64,000 bases of DNA from Sipunculus nudus (Eukaryota > Annelida > Sipuncula > Golfingiida > Sipunculidae), in contig CM049307.1 of assembly GCA_026874595.1 (NCBI GenBank), positions 74,006,643-74,070,642 of the forward strand, in the 5' to 3' direction. Shown in pieces: positions 35,506 through 47,413 of the stretch. A program made the position numbers and the translations under genes. Numbering within the stretch: position 1 is the first letter of the stretch; each line of letters begins with the position of its first letter. The notes under the pieces are model-generated. The model saw only the letters and a list, made by a program, of their open reading frames with translations. It ran no database searches and was not told where the DNA came from.

Positions 35506-37618
35506 TGAGGTTTTGGTGATTGATGCAATGAGATGGGGGCTAATTGATGATATCTTGAACGAAACCTTAATGAAATTTATACTCCGTTCATTTTTAAGCT
35601 CGGTTTAGAACTCAGATGGAGTTATTCCCGGCACGATTTGACATCCGAGTTCCGATGTCAACATAACCGGGGCGCCTCAAATGCTGCCACACCGGGATTA
35701 TGCCAGAGAAACTGCTACACCACCTCCCAGAGTTTAGACTTGTACCCCGCGCTATTCGTCTTCCCAGAAGTCCACCATTTTGAATGTAAAAAAGTGTGAT
35801 TTGAAGCAGTTCGATACTTCTGGGTTACTAGTCTGCAGATAATATTTACCCCGTTAAAATCTAGCCTGGACCTCGGGTGACTGTCCCACAGCGTTTTCAG
35901 GAGGCAAGAGGGCAAGCCTATGTGAAATCGAGCAATCATTTCATTGCGGACTTTTGAAAATTTAGGTTTATTAATCACTAGCTGATAGTCCCGGTATACC
36001 GGGCTTATTGCCGGGTTTGGGGAGATTTATTAACCGAGATGTGAAATGTTGGCTCATTTTTTTTAATCCAAAAGTTAACAGAAAATAAAGGTTTTCAGTG
36101 GGAAACTGTCTCCATAAGATATGTATAAACTTTTTGGCACGACTGCAGAATAACTCACGTACCTCTCTGAGGCACAACACTTCTGTGAACAGTAAACGTT
36201 TCTATGTACAGCTGTTTTGCCACTTACTTTTAAATTACATGAATCCTTAACATCATACCGTCCGTCCGTATAAACTCATAATCTGGTGGAGACAGTGCGT
36301 GAGTGATCCTGCAGTCGCTCCAATGTTTTTAACATTCATTCTGTGGTTCTGTCCTCGTGGCAAGAAATTTATACCCCGGTATGTTTAACTTGATGACCTG
36401 GCCAGTGATGGTGTTGACATTGCGAACCGGAATGAGACGCGGGGGCATTCAGGTTTTCGATGATATTTGACTGGATTCTATCGGTGGAAGTATAAAGATT
36501 AGGTTGATGTGAGGAACACATGAAAGATTTATTAAATGTACGTTGTAAGGAAACTGTTCCTGAAGAAAGAAACAGAAATATGCATACCTCGAGCTCGTAA
36601 GTAGCAGAAGTGGACCCAACGGAATTCCATGCAGAGGGTCCGTATTCATTTTCAACCGCCGCAATGTTTTTTTTTCGTCGTATCAGGCAAATTTTGAGGC
36701 CTGAAACCCAAGACACCACTCCACCGAACCCCACCCCACGCATGTTCCTGAAATTGGGACCTTGAATTAGGTTTTGTCATTAATCCTCCTGGGTTGAACT
36801 CTCCATTTCATAAAGCGAGAAACATGTGTTTTTCTCTTTTACTGACCACGCACGTGGGTCAAATCCCTCATTGAAAGCAAGCGCTATTCATATGAACAAT
36901 AGTCCTTAGAATTAGGGGTTAAGTGACCACGATGCACGCATTCCGGTAATTGCCGAAGACAGTTCGGCTGTGCTCGGTAAAAAAATGGAAAAATCACTCA
37001 AAATTATATGTATATTAAAAATTATTTATTTTCATATCGCCTATGTCACTGCGGGGATAATAACCTTTAAAATGATGTATGGCACAATATTGTACACAGC
37101 GCAGTTTTAGAGAACATTGCGCACAAACGTGAACTGAATTCCTTTTATAAGTATTAGAAGATAAGACGTATAAACCGGTAAAATATTCAATACCTATCCA
37201 CTGTTGCTCAAATGAAATCTTGTATTTTTCATCCGGAAGTGGATTTTAATGTATTAGTGACCATTATGACGTCATAAGATAGGGATAACATCAAATTCCT
37301 TTGACATGAGACAAACAACGTTATTTGCAAATTAAAACTGAGCTGAATTTGTTTACTTATTCTCTCTTGTCATTATACTGGGAAGTTTGGTAATAAAAAA
37401 TATGCTTGAGAACTTTAACGACCGAGAAAATTGCACGATCGTTCTTGTTAGTTACAGGTTACACCAGTCAGATTGGCACAAATTGATATCCGAACCATTC
37501 ACCAAATGCCATACACTTTTTATGAATTTTCATAAGTAGTTGATTATGAAAGTGCCTGGCCAGGCTCAGTGTTTTGTTTCTTGAATTAAAAGCTGTTTTT
37601 GTACGAAACTAATGTCTC
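35506..37618. other. Mostly unannotated; one perfect palindrome
   Basis: CCCGGTATACCGGG at 35990-36003 is a perfect 14-bp palindrome. Reverse frames at 35715-35978 and 36369-36743 have no recognisable domain, although the latter contains a CTCGAG|GTATGC donor-like word near 36585. Confidence 0.45.
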
Positions 37619-37634
37619 GGGGGGGGGGGGGGGG
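37619..37634. repeat. Homopolymer G16
   Basis: Uninterrupted G run; a likely length-variable or error-prone site. Confidence 0.92.
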
Positions 37635-38285
37635 TTAAGGTTTTATTGCAAGAAATCATACATATCAACGGAAGTAATTATATGTTGGAAATTAAAACTA
37701 AAGCATGGATTAAACGGAACGCATTAATATGATATATATAAATCAAACAGGAATTTTGAAACATTAAAATCTAATACCAGGACTTCAAGTGAAAGTGATA
37801 ATGGATGGTGTCAGTGGCAGATATTATAAATTTAGATTAACTAGTCATCAATTTGTATAAAATAAGGAATTAATGCCAGACACGGAATGCGTGGACTGCA
37901 TTTTACGGGATTACCCAGTTGTTTTGCCTTTTAATGCTGTCGGGTATGTCATATCGAGCCAGATCGATTCATCTTGCACAAACAGTGATAATACCAACAA
38001 AAAGGTACTTATTGCTGGATCCATTTTGAAGTAAATTCCAGCTAAAGGTCAGCATGCATTAGTTTTGTTTTTATCCTCACTGTGTTAGAATCGTCTGACG
38101 TCAGCCAATAGAAAGCCCGCAGATAATGCGGCAAGTAGACACCATGGGATTAAATTAATACTCATATGAGTGACAGCTCAGTGGGAAGGATGGCGCTCGC
38201 TGAGTTGATGTGTGTATCTATATAAATAGAAAAAAATAAGGATAGAATTAGATGTAAAACCAATGGACGATGTGCGACTTCATGT

Positions 38286-38287
<2 letters not shown>

Positions 38288-38328
<41 letters not shown>

Positions 38329-38506
38329 GTTTCTCTGTCTCTCTGTCTCTCTCTCTCTCTCGGTATGTCTGTTTTTCCTTTCTCTCAGTATTTCTGTCTG
38401 TTAATCTCTCTTTCTCTCTCTCTGGAAAATACAGACGGATTGTATTTCCCCTTTTTATATTTTAATTACCAAGTACTTAATAAAATAAAGATAATCTTCT
38501 CCTGTT

Positions 38507-38567
<61 letters not shown>

Positions 38568-38642
38568 ATGTATGTATTACCGTCCGTCCGTCTATCTCTC
38601 ATTCTTTCTATTTCTATTTTTCTCTATCTCTCTCTCTCTCTC
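38288..38642. repeat. Compound CT / TA / TG / CT microsatellite cluster
   Basis: (CT)n at 38288-38324 and again to about 38425, (TA)n at 38510-38551, (TG)n at 38551-38567, then TATG/CCGT/CT-rich sequence. The 130-codon frame across it is entirely Ser-Leu and Tyr-Ile low complexity. Confidence 0.95.
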
Positions 38643-38699
38643 AGCATGCCGATGATTCATTTATTTCAGTGATCCAGAGAGGTATAATTATGACAGTTG

Positions 38700-38900
38700 G
38701 AATCTGATTTCTTTCCAATCAAGGATTCCCATTTATTCCTCAAAGCAGCGGATGTGGGCCTCATTATCCTCTTCTTTGACACAAAAAATGAGCCTCACTG
38801 CATCCGGAATCTGCTGCGTCTATTAGTGGAATGTAGGATTACGCACAGGGGCCACGTTCTCTCCGCTCTCTGATACTCTGATCTCATACCGGCTTTACTG
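38700..38900. promoter_or_regulatory. Candidate cis-regulatory block (speculative)
   Basis: Complex, repeat-free non-coding sequence follows the microsatellites and includes CATTATCC, CTTTGACAC, GGATTACG and GGCCTCATT words. It stands out from the surrounding AT-rich DNA by composition only. Confidence 0.12.
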
Positions 38901-39335
38901 AAAGCATAATCAAGACAACATCTGCAAGATTTCCGCTGTTTGAGTTTAAAATAACTCATTGATGTTCGGAAACTTATTCATTCCAAACTACTCCTGCTGA
39001 AATTGTTACTATTACTACTACGCTAACTTTCCCTGGTCATATATTTAAGTTGCTTATACATCTACAACAACAATTACTACCGCTGATAACTGAATATATC
39101 GTAAAGAATCCATGTCATCCTCGTCCATCACAGGCTACATTCCTCAAGCAGCGGCTATTCCTTCGTTTTGACCGCTTCTTTGTTAAGCAGGTTTTTCGGG
39201 GTTTCAACACCAGGGCTGGCACTGTGTCAAGAACCAGATAAAGGAGACCGGGGTGTCGCAGATTTAAAACTTGGAATTGGCTGAACAACGTAATACAACC
39301 CTCTCTTTGGTATAATTATAATTGTTTGCTCTGTG

Positions 39336-39382
39336 CACCCTGGTGGTGTAGAGAATTTGGTTATACAAAGCAGCAGTTACAA
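39336..39382 (-). repeat. tRNA-derived SINE-like segment, family S1 copy 2
   Basis: On the minus strand GTTGTAACTGCTGCTTTGTA and the following AATTCTCTACACC align with 17580-17632. Its B box is lost. Confidence 0.5.
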
Positions 39383-39894
39383 CGAAGGAGAGTTGGAACG
39401 ACTTCAGTGTATAACAGCTGCAAGAGGACTGATACCATAAGCACAAGTCATATTTTTAAGTAAGCACACTTAATTTGATATTTAAAAAAAGTCCTTTTAC
39501 GGAAAGAATGTGCTTTCTTTGGAGTGGACAGCACAACAATTAACTCTGTATGAATTTAATTTCTCCTTCGACTTTAAACTTTTTTAACGAAAAAGACATT
39601 CAAGCAAAACAAGTATTTACGGAATGTTGTAACTTCCAGTATTATAATTATCTTTCTATGCTATATTTACCCAAACGTTTCCTTCAGCTTCACTGGTAAA
39701 TAAATTAGCCGACTCATTGTTGCCTTTATCATAGGCTGTGATGGGTGTAGCGGTTCAAATTACATTTAGAAATTATTGAGTTTATAATCGGTTATTTTAA
39801 GGGAGATGGTACATCCTGCCGGGCGATGACTTTTTTGACGTTGATTAAATTATCAACAGAGACAATATATATAATCTTTTTATATCCAGATTAC

Positions 39895-40083
39895 CATAAA
39901 GCTGTCGCAAACAGCAGCAATAAACCCTGTTAGTGCTGGCGCCTTGTTCATTACGCCGACAGATGTGGTCAAGAAGTGGTCAATTTGATTATGTCCCGTC
40001 ATGTTACCGACGCTGGTCGTGACCAGATTCTGAGACGAGATGCCAAAAACGAACGATAGAATAATAAGTACATGACGTTCCAT
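39895..40083 (-). CDS. Possible secreted-protein first exon (weak)
   Basis: On the minus strand a frame starts MERHVLIILSFVFGISSQ, a good signal peptide shape: positive residue, hydrophobic core, small residues near a cleavage site. It continues about 45 residues, including a repeated TTSVG motif, and ends at ATG|GTAATC, an acceptable splice donor. An in-frame upstream ATG lies at 40092. No homology is recognised and no downstream exon was found, so a chance hydrophobic frame cannot be excluded. Confidence 0.22.
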
Positions 40084-41159
40084 TGACAGCACGGCCTTGG
40101 CTTCTTTGTTTCGTTTGTTTTTTTATGGAATGTAACTTTAATTAAAGATGTAAATATGAGATAAAATCGATATCTTATTGTCGTCATCAATAGGAATATA
40201 ACCAGAAGGGTATTGCGGCACCCATGTACCTCCGCCAATAACTAGTGAAAAGCCCTATAGATTTTATATAACAAAAGTTTAAAATGTCCATAATTGACTC
40301 TGGCCGATTGCTTATACAAAGGATCTTGATTAACTTCTTTTTCGTTTGCTGTTCTGTATATTTCTCGATACAAAAAAACTATAAAAAAAATCCATTAAAA
40401 AAATCCTCCCATCAATATTATAACCTTTTCCATATATATCATATTCATTCTTGTCGAACTTTTGAGATAGAACAAAATGTCGTCAAGATATTGTCGACGT
40501 AATGGACGTAAAGTGCAGCAATCACGTCACGGCGATGGCTTCATAAGAAAGAAAGTTGAAAATAATTATACTGAAGACGTTCACGCAGTCTGAAATCGGC
40601 AAGCAATTCGCTATCTCTGGTTCCAAATTCTGTTTTTTGTCCACGTCTCCGGGATCTTTCAATGGAATTTTGTGAAACGGATGACAACAGGTAAAAGAAC
40701 GAGACGACAGTCTTTTTGTGGCGGATAAGTCATAATTGTGGCGAATCAGTTCGAGGACCAAGGCATCGGTGGAGGCATGCGCTCTGTCAGTGCTTTCAGG
40801 TTTGAATAAATAGAATCTAAGTGGGATTAAGGGATCTTCAGAAGCCAGCAACCACTGGATGTTACTTACTTTGACACAGATGTGCTACCCGCCTACTGTA
40901 TGTCAAATGGAATTTCATAAAATAATGAAATAAGTTAGGAAAATATAATTTATACGGTGCTTTAACAGGTCAGCTTTTATTTAATAGGAATATCAGATCA
41001 CAAAGTGTAGTTAATGAGACGGAGTTAACAATATTTGGTAAAGTTGTAAGCTTATGTTGTCATCCAGATTGTTTACATCAGTGCCGAGGAGGCTTGTGGA
41101 TTATTCAATACTATTTTGTTTATTATATAAGAAAATGGACTTACTGTACCATGAATTAT

Positions 41160-41690
41160 TATAATTAGATGACAGAAGGTTCTAGAGAATTCAGGTAATG
41201 TGTAATGTCCAATAGGTAAATTCAAGAAACCCCGTAGGTGCTAGTCTTTACGAGAAAGGACCTGGTCCTTCTAGATGTTTCTAGAAGTTTCGGTTACCCA
41301 GTATAAATAGGCGGTGTCAAGGCCGGTCAAGGGAGTGAATGAATTTGGAAGCTGGCGTCAACTGGTGACGGGTCGTGTTATATCAGCGACAGGTTAGTTG
41401 AACACCGAGCGGGTTATGGTTATAAATTCCACAAGGACATTATTAGAGAGAGTACGTATAGTTACAGCCGAGCAGGGTGTTAGAAGATTTACGTGACTTG
41501 TATTTGTTGAAGACGTTGTTATTGTGAGATTGGAGCCAGTCAACGACGACGGTGGAAAATTGTTGGATGTTACCGGTATAAATCTGTGTTCTTCAATTCA
41601 GACGACGAGTGGTAATTTGGACTTTTCGGAGTGAAAGAACCCGGGAGCTGCGTGAGCGGTGTGACATACTTGAAACATGAATATTAAAAT
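41160..41690 (+). promoter_or_regulatory. Strong heat-shock-element plus TATA promoter-like segment, possible solo LTR
   Basis: Five consecutive pentamers TTCTA-GATGT-TTCTA-GAAGT-TTCGG (41269-41293) form an alternating heat-shock-factor array with one imperfect unit. Another TTCTAGAGAATTC lies at 41180-41192. TATAAATA follows at 41302-41309, about ten bases after the array. The downstream 350 bp are GC-richer and end ...GGTGTGACA near 41674, which fits an LTR end. No ORF with a domain follows, so it could be a solo LTR or the promoter of a stress-induced non-coding transcript. Confidence 0.45.
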
Positions 41691-42059
41691 TCATTGATCC
41701 TTCATCTCCAGACTCGTGTTAAATCTAATAAATTCTTCAGACAAAATTTTATGAAGACCTTTTTGCTCGGACATAGAAGCACAGTAATAATATGATATAT
41801 TCCATAGGGTTACGAATACAAGTTTGCCTCAATTCCATTCTCTTTATGTGTTGCTTCATAAGGTTGTGGTATGTAAATTGTTTTATTCATATGTACAAAT
41901 CACAGAAACAAGATTGATTTATCTTAAAAAGATTAAAAAGGACAGTTTGCCTGGTGTTAAAATACGATACGCTGAAACAAAACACGCAACAATTTTTTTT
42001 ATTTGATGAATCTTTAAAAGAATGAATGGAATCAAAATATGTAGAACATAATAAGTACG

Positions 42060-42480
42060 ACTACAAACACCAATTACACAATGTGCCCTAACGCCCATAC
42101 ACGCCTGTAACCAAAGTACGCCAATTACACCCTTACGGACCTATTACTTTATTACGCTTAAATTACACCCTGACGCGCCGTTAACGGCCCTGCTCCCATT
42201 ACGTCCTACAAGACACATACACGCCTGTAACGAACATACAACAATTACACCCTTACCCACCCATTACGCTGTTACACTTATATACATACGCCCTCTTAAC
42301 GGCCTTACTCCCATTACGTCCATACACCCATTGCGCAGGCTACACACCCAGTATGTCCATACAACCCTTAACGACCCTACATTCAGTACCCCCAAATATA
42401 CCCATTACACAAAACATGCACACTCAATACGCAATATACACTCATAACATAAAACACAGCCTTTACATCCCTGGATACCC
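42060..42480. repeat. Degenerate ~120-bp tandem repeat built on CCCATTACG-type words
   Basis: TACACGCCTGTAAC occurs at about 42098 and again about 42218, and TTAACGGCCYTRCTCCCATTAC occurs in both units (at 42181 and 42296), giving a period of 115-120 bp. Within units, short words such as AATTACACCCTTAC, CCATTACG and CCATACACCC recur every 10-20 bp. The strand is almost G-free over 400 bp, an unusual strand asymmetry. No coding frame fits. Confidence 0.75.
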
Positions 42481-42648
42481 ATCAAACTATATTTTATAGA
42501 CCATTTACGGAGGTCAAGAAAACGTCAGTGTCTATGCATACTGGCTATCATATTCGCGAGATTGAATTAATTACTCAAGAGCAGATATTAATATTGTGTG
42601 TATGTTGTATTTTTGCTATTTAAGGTAAAATCTTTAAAATTGATTAAA

Positions 42649-42720
42649 TAAATAAAATTAACTATCTTTATGATATTTCTTTTTTAAAATAAAATAACTA
42701 TTTTTATGATATTTCTTTTT
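42649..42720. repeat. Two-copy ~36-bp AT-rich tandem repeat
   Basis: AATAAAATTAACTATCTTTA and the following TGATATTTCTTTTTT are repeated as AATAAAATAACTATTTTTA plus TGATATTTCTTTTTT. Confidence 0.8.
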
Positions 42721-42727
42721 TTTTTTA

Positions 42728-44264
42728 CTTTATTAGAAATTACATTTAAATCAGACACAAAATATGGCGAGTTCTGTATGAACACCTGTCCGAGAAAGAT
42801 TAATTCACCTTCTAATTTTTGTGAGTGTCGACAAATTTCGTGACACGGGAGGAAATTAATTATTTGCCTGCCGTCATATGTGATTGTTCAGTAGGGATTG
42901 TAACATTAAAACAGGGATGGCTAATGCGTTTTCCCTGTCCTTGCCAGGGACGACGAGGTTTTACCCGGCATGTGTTTACTTATTCCATTTGTGGATTATT
43001 AAAAATGCGTGTTCCCATTGACGTAAAAATGTCCAAATCAGAGAGCATTCAACCACATTTGATTTTTGCTAGTTTTGCTTGTGCAGGAAAGTTTGAGCCA
43101 TCTAATAAATTCCAAAATGATGAAATAGATGTATTGGTCCTACTTATTTTTGCTAACTGTGTAAACTTATTTATACAGACAAAATAAGAATTTCTCTGGA
43201 GAACTCGTATAATCACGCTGCGGCAAACAATCTGGTAAAACAGAACCAAAAGAAAAAAAAACAACATTTATATTATGTAACCTTCTGTTTCTTCCGAATC
43301 ATTTGGCAAGGTGACATTGCTCCGTAAGGGTAAGCAGACTCACCTTGACATCCACAATTTTTTTTTTTCAGAATATTTATGACAATCAGCAAGCAATTAG
43401 TTGCTTTTAAATGTAGTTGTTTGGGCATGTGACCAGTGAACGTGGCCTTTATCAGTTTGGTTGTGATGTTGTAAGAAATAGACTATTCTCTCAGATACTG
43501 ATTTTAGTTAATTAGTTAAATATTTTTCAATGTATGGTTTTGGTTTCAATAGTTAATTAGCCTGTACCCCATTCCTCCACTTCACCCAAAATTTCGGGAT
43601 CTGATCTGTGAGTGAAAAGATTAACGTTTACCAATGGGAGCCCCAGACTTATCGGGATTTATGTTTAATATTAAGTTTGGATTTCATCAAATATTTACAG
43701 AATTTAATGGATCGGCAATTACGCAAACAAACATAGAAGGGTATGATGATCACTAGTATTAGTTCTTAAGACAGGTGTTTCTTAGACGACCATCCGACTA
43801 TCTCTGTTCACAATACATCTGACAATCAAATAACTATGTTTCTGATGTGCTTACATTTATCCAAGAAAAAACCTCGGGCAATGTAAGTTAATTTAGGTTG
43901 TTATTCATTTATTTTCTTTGAAGGTTGCGGTCCCATTTCATGGCATCTCCATTGTTGTAAATCTATATCGAAGGGGGAAAGGCGTAAAAAAATGCCCATG
44001 TCACTCTAAAAAAAGTGACGATTAGTCTGAAAGTGGCCGCTTGCGTCACAGAATACACATTTTGTCCCGGTATAAACACGCGAGTGGAACAGGACCAGTT
44101 GGCTTAGGTTTCCCTTTTAGTAAACCTGAAAGACGTGGCATTTATGAACAACACGGGCAGAAGAGTGTTGGAGAAATGACAAAATGGCATCTATTTAGGT
44201 TTCAAGAACTAGTTCAGTTGTTTTTTCAGGTTGTGTGACTTCTAGAATAAAGACGCCCATTAGT
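42728..44264. other. Unannotated sequence
   Basis: A 120-codon frame at 42825-43187 starts from a non-ATG codon and has no domain. A GTCACT/AGTGAC mini-hairpin lies near 44004-44022. Nothing else is recognised. Confidence 0.45.
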
Positions 44265-44360
44265 TAAAACACCTGCCTATTAAGACCACCCTTGAGTAAG
44301 GACCACATTAGACCACATGTAATTTAAGACCACTTTTGGCCAGTCCCACGGGTGTACCGT
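44265..44360 (+). repeat. TAAGACCAC-rich repeat
   Basis: Several GACCAC-type units occur in 90 bp (TTAAGACCACCC, GGACCACATTAGACCACAT, TTAAGACCACTTTTGGCC). The last block matches 17650-17690, so this is part of a dispersed repeat family. Confidence 0.6.
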
Positions 44361-45361
44361 ATAAACGTTTATTTGATTGCTGTCTAGAGTTTAGAAATGA
44401 TCCGTGGTAACGTTAACTTTACAAAGGGATGTACAGTAATTTCTGCATTTTAATGCCGAAATGACACGAATAAAACAAATCTCTAATTAATTTAATCTTT
44501 CCTTCAAAATCGAGATGCAATATCTTAATAAATAATATCGTGAATAAATATTTTAACATATATGTATATTCGTAAAGTTGTCGGCCTATAGCTTCTAGTT
44601 TAAATATGAAGGCTTTCTCAGGATGGGGTAAAAATATAGTTATATAACGTTTAGATATTAACAGTCATTTATGAATAGTCATTGTGACAAAATAGCTGAG
44701 CTAAACGGCAAGGATTGAAAAGCTGACGTTTGAGAAACTAATATATGAAATTGCAGTATATCGGTCTTGTATCTCGAATATAAATAAGGACTTCCATTTT
44801 TCTGACTGAAACAATATATATCATTCAGTGTGACGTTAGAATGTACAATATTTCTTAGATCACTGTGTATAATATCTGTACAGTATTGCTCAGAACACTG
44901 TGTACAGTATCTGCTTTGATCACAGCCACGTGTGTTTTCGACTTTGTGTGTCAAGGTATCAGTGATCGTGCCGACACTCAGATAACTTTAGGATAGCCAG
45001 GGTACCCATATTCCGTCTGTAGAAGTGATGGCAGATAGCGGACAGATATATGGGCTATTACTAACAACGTGCGCGACAATTGAAAGGGCTCTTTCATGCA
45101 CAGCGTGAGTCAAGCAGAGATTACCATGTGACTAGATTTTACAAATAAGACTCCACATTTCTCCGGGGAGCACCAGTTTGCGTTGATGCATAGATTGTCA
45201 TTTTACGATTCCCCAAGCAGAGGACGGGAGACAAAATAGCCGGAGGTTTTCAGTCATTGCAGTTCCCTCGCGCGAAGGCTATGTGTCTTTTTTTTAAAAT
45301 ATAACCGGCCCACCAAGCTATTTTTTATATGATGGAAAATCAGATTAGAGGTAGCCATTTC
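44361..45361. other. Unannotated sequence
   Basis: A reverse 91-codon frame at 44679-44954 lies over repeated AATATTTCTTAGATCACTGTG / AGTATTGCTCAGAACACTGTG-like words (44845-44905), so it reflects a short internal duplication. No gene is seen. Confidence 0.4.
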
Positions 45362-45554
45362 ATGGTCTCTCTCTTTTTTATTCTTTCCTCGGTGCTTTTT
45401 GCCTCTGGAAAGTTACTTTTGGACCCACGCGCTATGACTACCCCCAAGAGCACCCGATTCCAACCAAACTTAAATCAACGTAAATCGCCAATTACGGCCG
45501 TGACCTTTCTGACGGGACCGAGGGCGCCTCTGGTCGATTCGACGGACGTTTTTG
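45362..45554 (+). CDS. Possible secreted-protein first exon (weak)
   Basis: An ATG at 45362 (an in-frame ATG also lies at 45329) begins MVSLFFILSSVLFASG, a convincing signal peptide, followed by about 48 residues with LLLDPRAMTTPKSTRFQP and a basic QRKS stretch. The frame stops at GGTAATTAG, where G|GTAATT could be a splice donor at 45555. The upstream sequence has no clear TATA box. A short secreted peptide or first exon is possible; I recognise no family. Confidence 0.25.
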
Positions 45555-46051
45555 GTAATTAGCCTTCTCTGGCCATCGTTGGCGCTATGAAAGGCGTACA
45601 TTCCAAGCCAAAGCCATGGAACACGTTCAACAGTATTGACTTGGTGCAGATTTTCTGTGGATGAATACTCAATTCTATACTACTATGACCGAGCAATTGC
45701 ATATTTGCTATGCGAGTGCCCGTGTCTCCTCTGAACTAACATCTTTACGTTTGATATCACTTGAAATTCAATTGGTTTTCGATTGAATTGCCTTTTGGAA
45801 CATAATAATTTTAATATAGTTATGAGTTTAAAATCATGGGATGGTTTCTTATTGAAATACATTTGTATAAAGTCTTTTTCATGAGAAGTGAATTCTAAAT
45901 GAAATCAAAGTCCCTTTCCTTATAGCTTTCCCGTATGGTATGATGGAGAAAGAAGCATTTCTTTCATGCGCTACTAAGGTAAAAAGTTTCAATTTATGGA
46001 GGTCTTGCGGTAGATATATCCCATGAGTTTTTCATTGAGTCCTCTCTTTAG

Positions 46052-46223
46052 AAACGGAGGAAGAAAAGAGTCATTAGGAAAATCCATGGCCGCCCCCAAC
46101 AGAGACGGCGATCGGCACAGCGTGTTACACCGTGGCATGCACCGGCGTTATCATATCGTCCATCCATCAAGGCTGATACATCTTGATAATTCCGAAGGAA
46201 TTTTTTTCATTCGAGTTGATTAG
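46052..46223 (+). CDS. Possible exon, unrecognised (very weak)
   Basis: After the acceptor-like CCTCTCTTTAG a frame stays open to TAG at 46221-46223. It contains HRRYHIVHPSRL and a GC-richer codon pattern than its flanks. The YHIVHP words vaguely recall metalloprotease prodomains, but that is too short to assign. The reading phase does not fit direct splicing from the signal-peptide candidate at 45362. Confidence 0.13.
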
Positions 46224-46299
46224 TTCTGTTTTTTGCTTACAAGGCATGTGGAATCTATCCGGTCTAGAGTCTGAGAAGTAAGCGGGCCGCCCGGGGAGG

Positions 46300-46560
46300 C
46301 TAGCTGGGAGAGATGCATAATTATTCATTTGTCGGATAGATGTCATTCAAATGTCTTTGGGCACCCGCAGAAATCAGATGAGCAAATAAAAAATCGATTA
46401 CAAACTGATTAATTGATTTCTAGGATGGCGCAGTTATATCCTAAACTGTCCCGGCATTTGATAAGGGCTATTTCTGTGCCCGATTATTCAGTGGTACGCC
46501 GGATCCCTGATAAATCATAAGGGATGTAAATCGCGAAATATATAATCATAGTTTTCAGCT
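46300..46560. promoter_or_regulatory. Candidate homeodomain/POU-rich enhancer (speculative)
   Basis: Within about 250 bp are ATGCATAATTATTCAT (POU/octamer-like), AATCGATTAC, ACTGATTAATTGATT, CCGATTATTC and TAAATCATAAGG. The block lacks microsatellites and ORFs. Such clustering suggests a developmental enhancer, but only conservation or open-chromatin data could show it. Confidence 0.25.
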
Positions 46561-47202
46561 TATCTAACAACATCAGGTTGGAGCTGAATATACCTTTTTA
46601 TTTCATTTATTATAAAAACTAAAACATCCCTGTTGCCCTTTGATCCGTAAATTCATCAACCGTCTGCATATACTCCTCAAAAAAGGTATCTTTTTGAGTT
46701 TCTATTTTCATTTCTCATTTATTTTCTTTTATATCGAACTGCAATACGACTATAATGTTTACGAGCACACGTGTTGGTAATTTTGCTTACAAGTGTAGAG
46801 ATTTATATGTTTGAAAACTTAGTATGTTTATTGACGAACCAACAGATTTAATCTAATTTCCGCCATGTTTGTACAGAATTGTTCACAATTTCACGAATTG
46901 TTTCATAACCTGACCAGTCCATAAGATAAAGATTCACTGGATCGCATGTCCGCCGAGTTGTGCTGTACGAACGAAACTCCTGTACCACATGATTCTGAAC
47001 CCGCCCAACCCAAATTTTATCTCGTTCATTATATATCCGAGTAATGTAATTTTGTTTTTAATGATTATTACCTGCATGATGCTAATGTTAATTTAAATAA
47101 ACGTTGATGACAGATTTATGATTTTAAATAACATTCAAACTTTACACATGATCTTCCATGGTCTAAGTTGATAAGAGCAGAATATGATTAAATAATGTGT
47201 TA

Positions 47203-47208
47203 GTAATA

Positions 47209-47262
<54 letters not shown>

Positions 47263-47413
47263 TAATCAGTAGTAATAATAGTAGTAGTAGTAGTAGAAGT
47301 AGGAGCAATGCTTGTAGTTGTTTTAGTAGCAGTAACAGCAGCAGTATCAGTGGTAGCTGGAGGTGCAGTGGTAATAGAAGTTGTTGTAGTGTGGTAATTA
47401 TCAGTAGTAGTTG
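47203..47413. repeat. (AAT)n passing into degenerate GTA/GTT trinucleotide repeat
   Basis: About 25 AAT units, then AGT/GTA/GCA units decaying rightwards. The 137-codon reverse frame of Ile and Leu runs is a product of this repeat. Confidence 0.94.

Noticed and set aside
38263-38655. 130-codon open frame
   Set aside because: Made of CT, TA and TG microsatellite translation (Ser-Leu, Tyr-Ile, Cys-Val runs).
33066-41690. The two heat-shock/TATA segments as 5' and 3' LTRs of one retrotransposon
   Set aside because: They share architecture but not sequence, and the 8 kb between them lacks gag, protease, reverse transcriptase or integrase frames.
42060-42480. Telomeric repeat or CRISPR array
   Set aside because: Units are degenerate, not TTAGGG-like, and there are no uniform repeats with spacers; also a eukaryotic context.
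42825-43187. 120-codon frame
   Set aside because: Starts from a non-ATG codon and shows no recognisable domain or repeat.
45362-46223. Two-exon gene joining the signal-peptide candidate and the 46052 exon candidate
   Set aside because: Donor phase at 45554 does not fit the open frame after the 46051 acceptor; joining would hit a stop quickly.
46052-46223. ADAMTS/ADAM prodomain assignment
   Set aside because: Only a few residues (YHIVHP) are reminiscent; too short to name a family.
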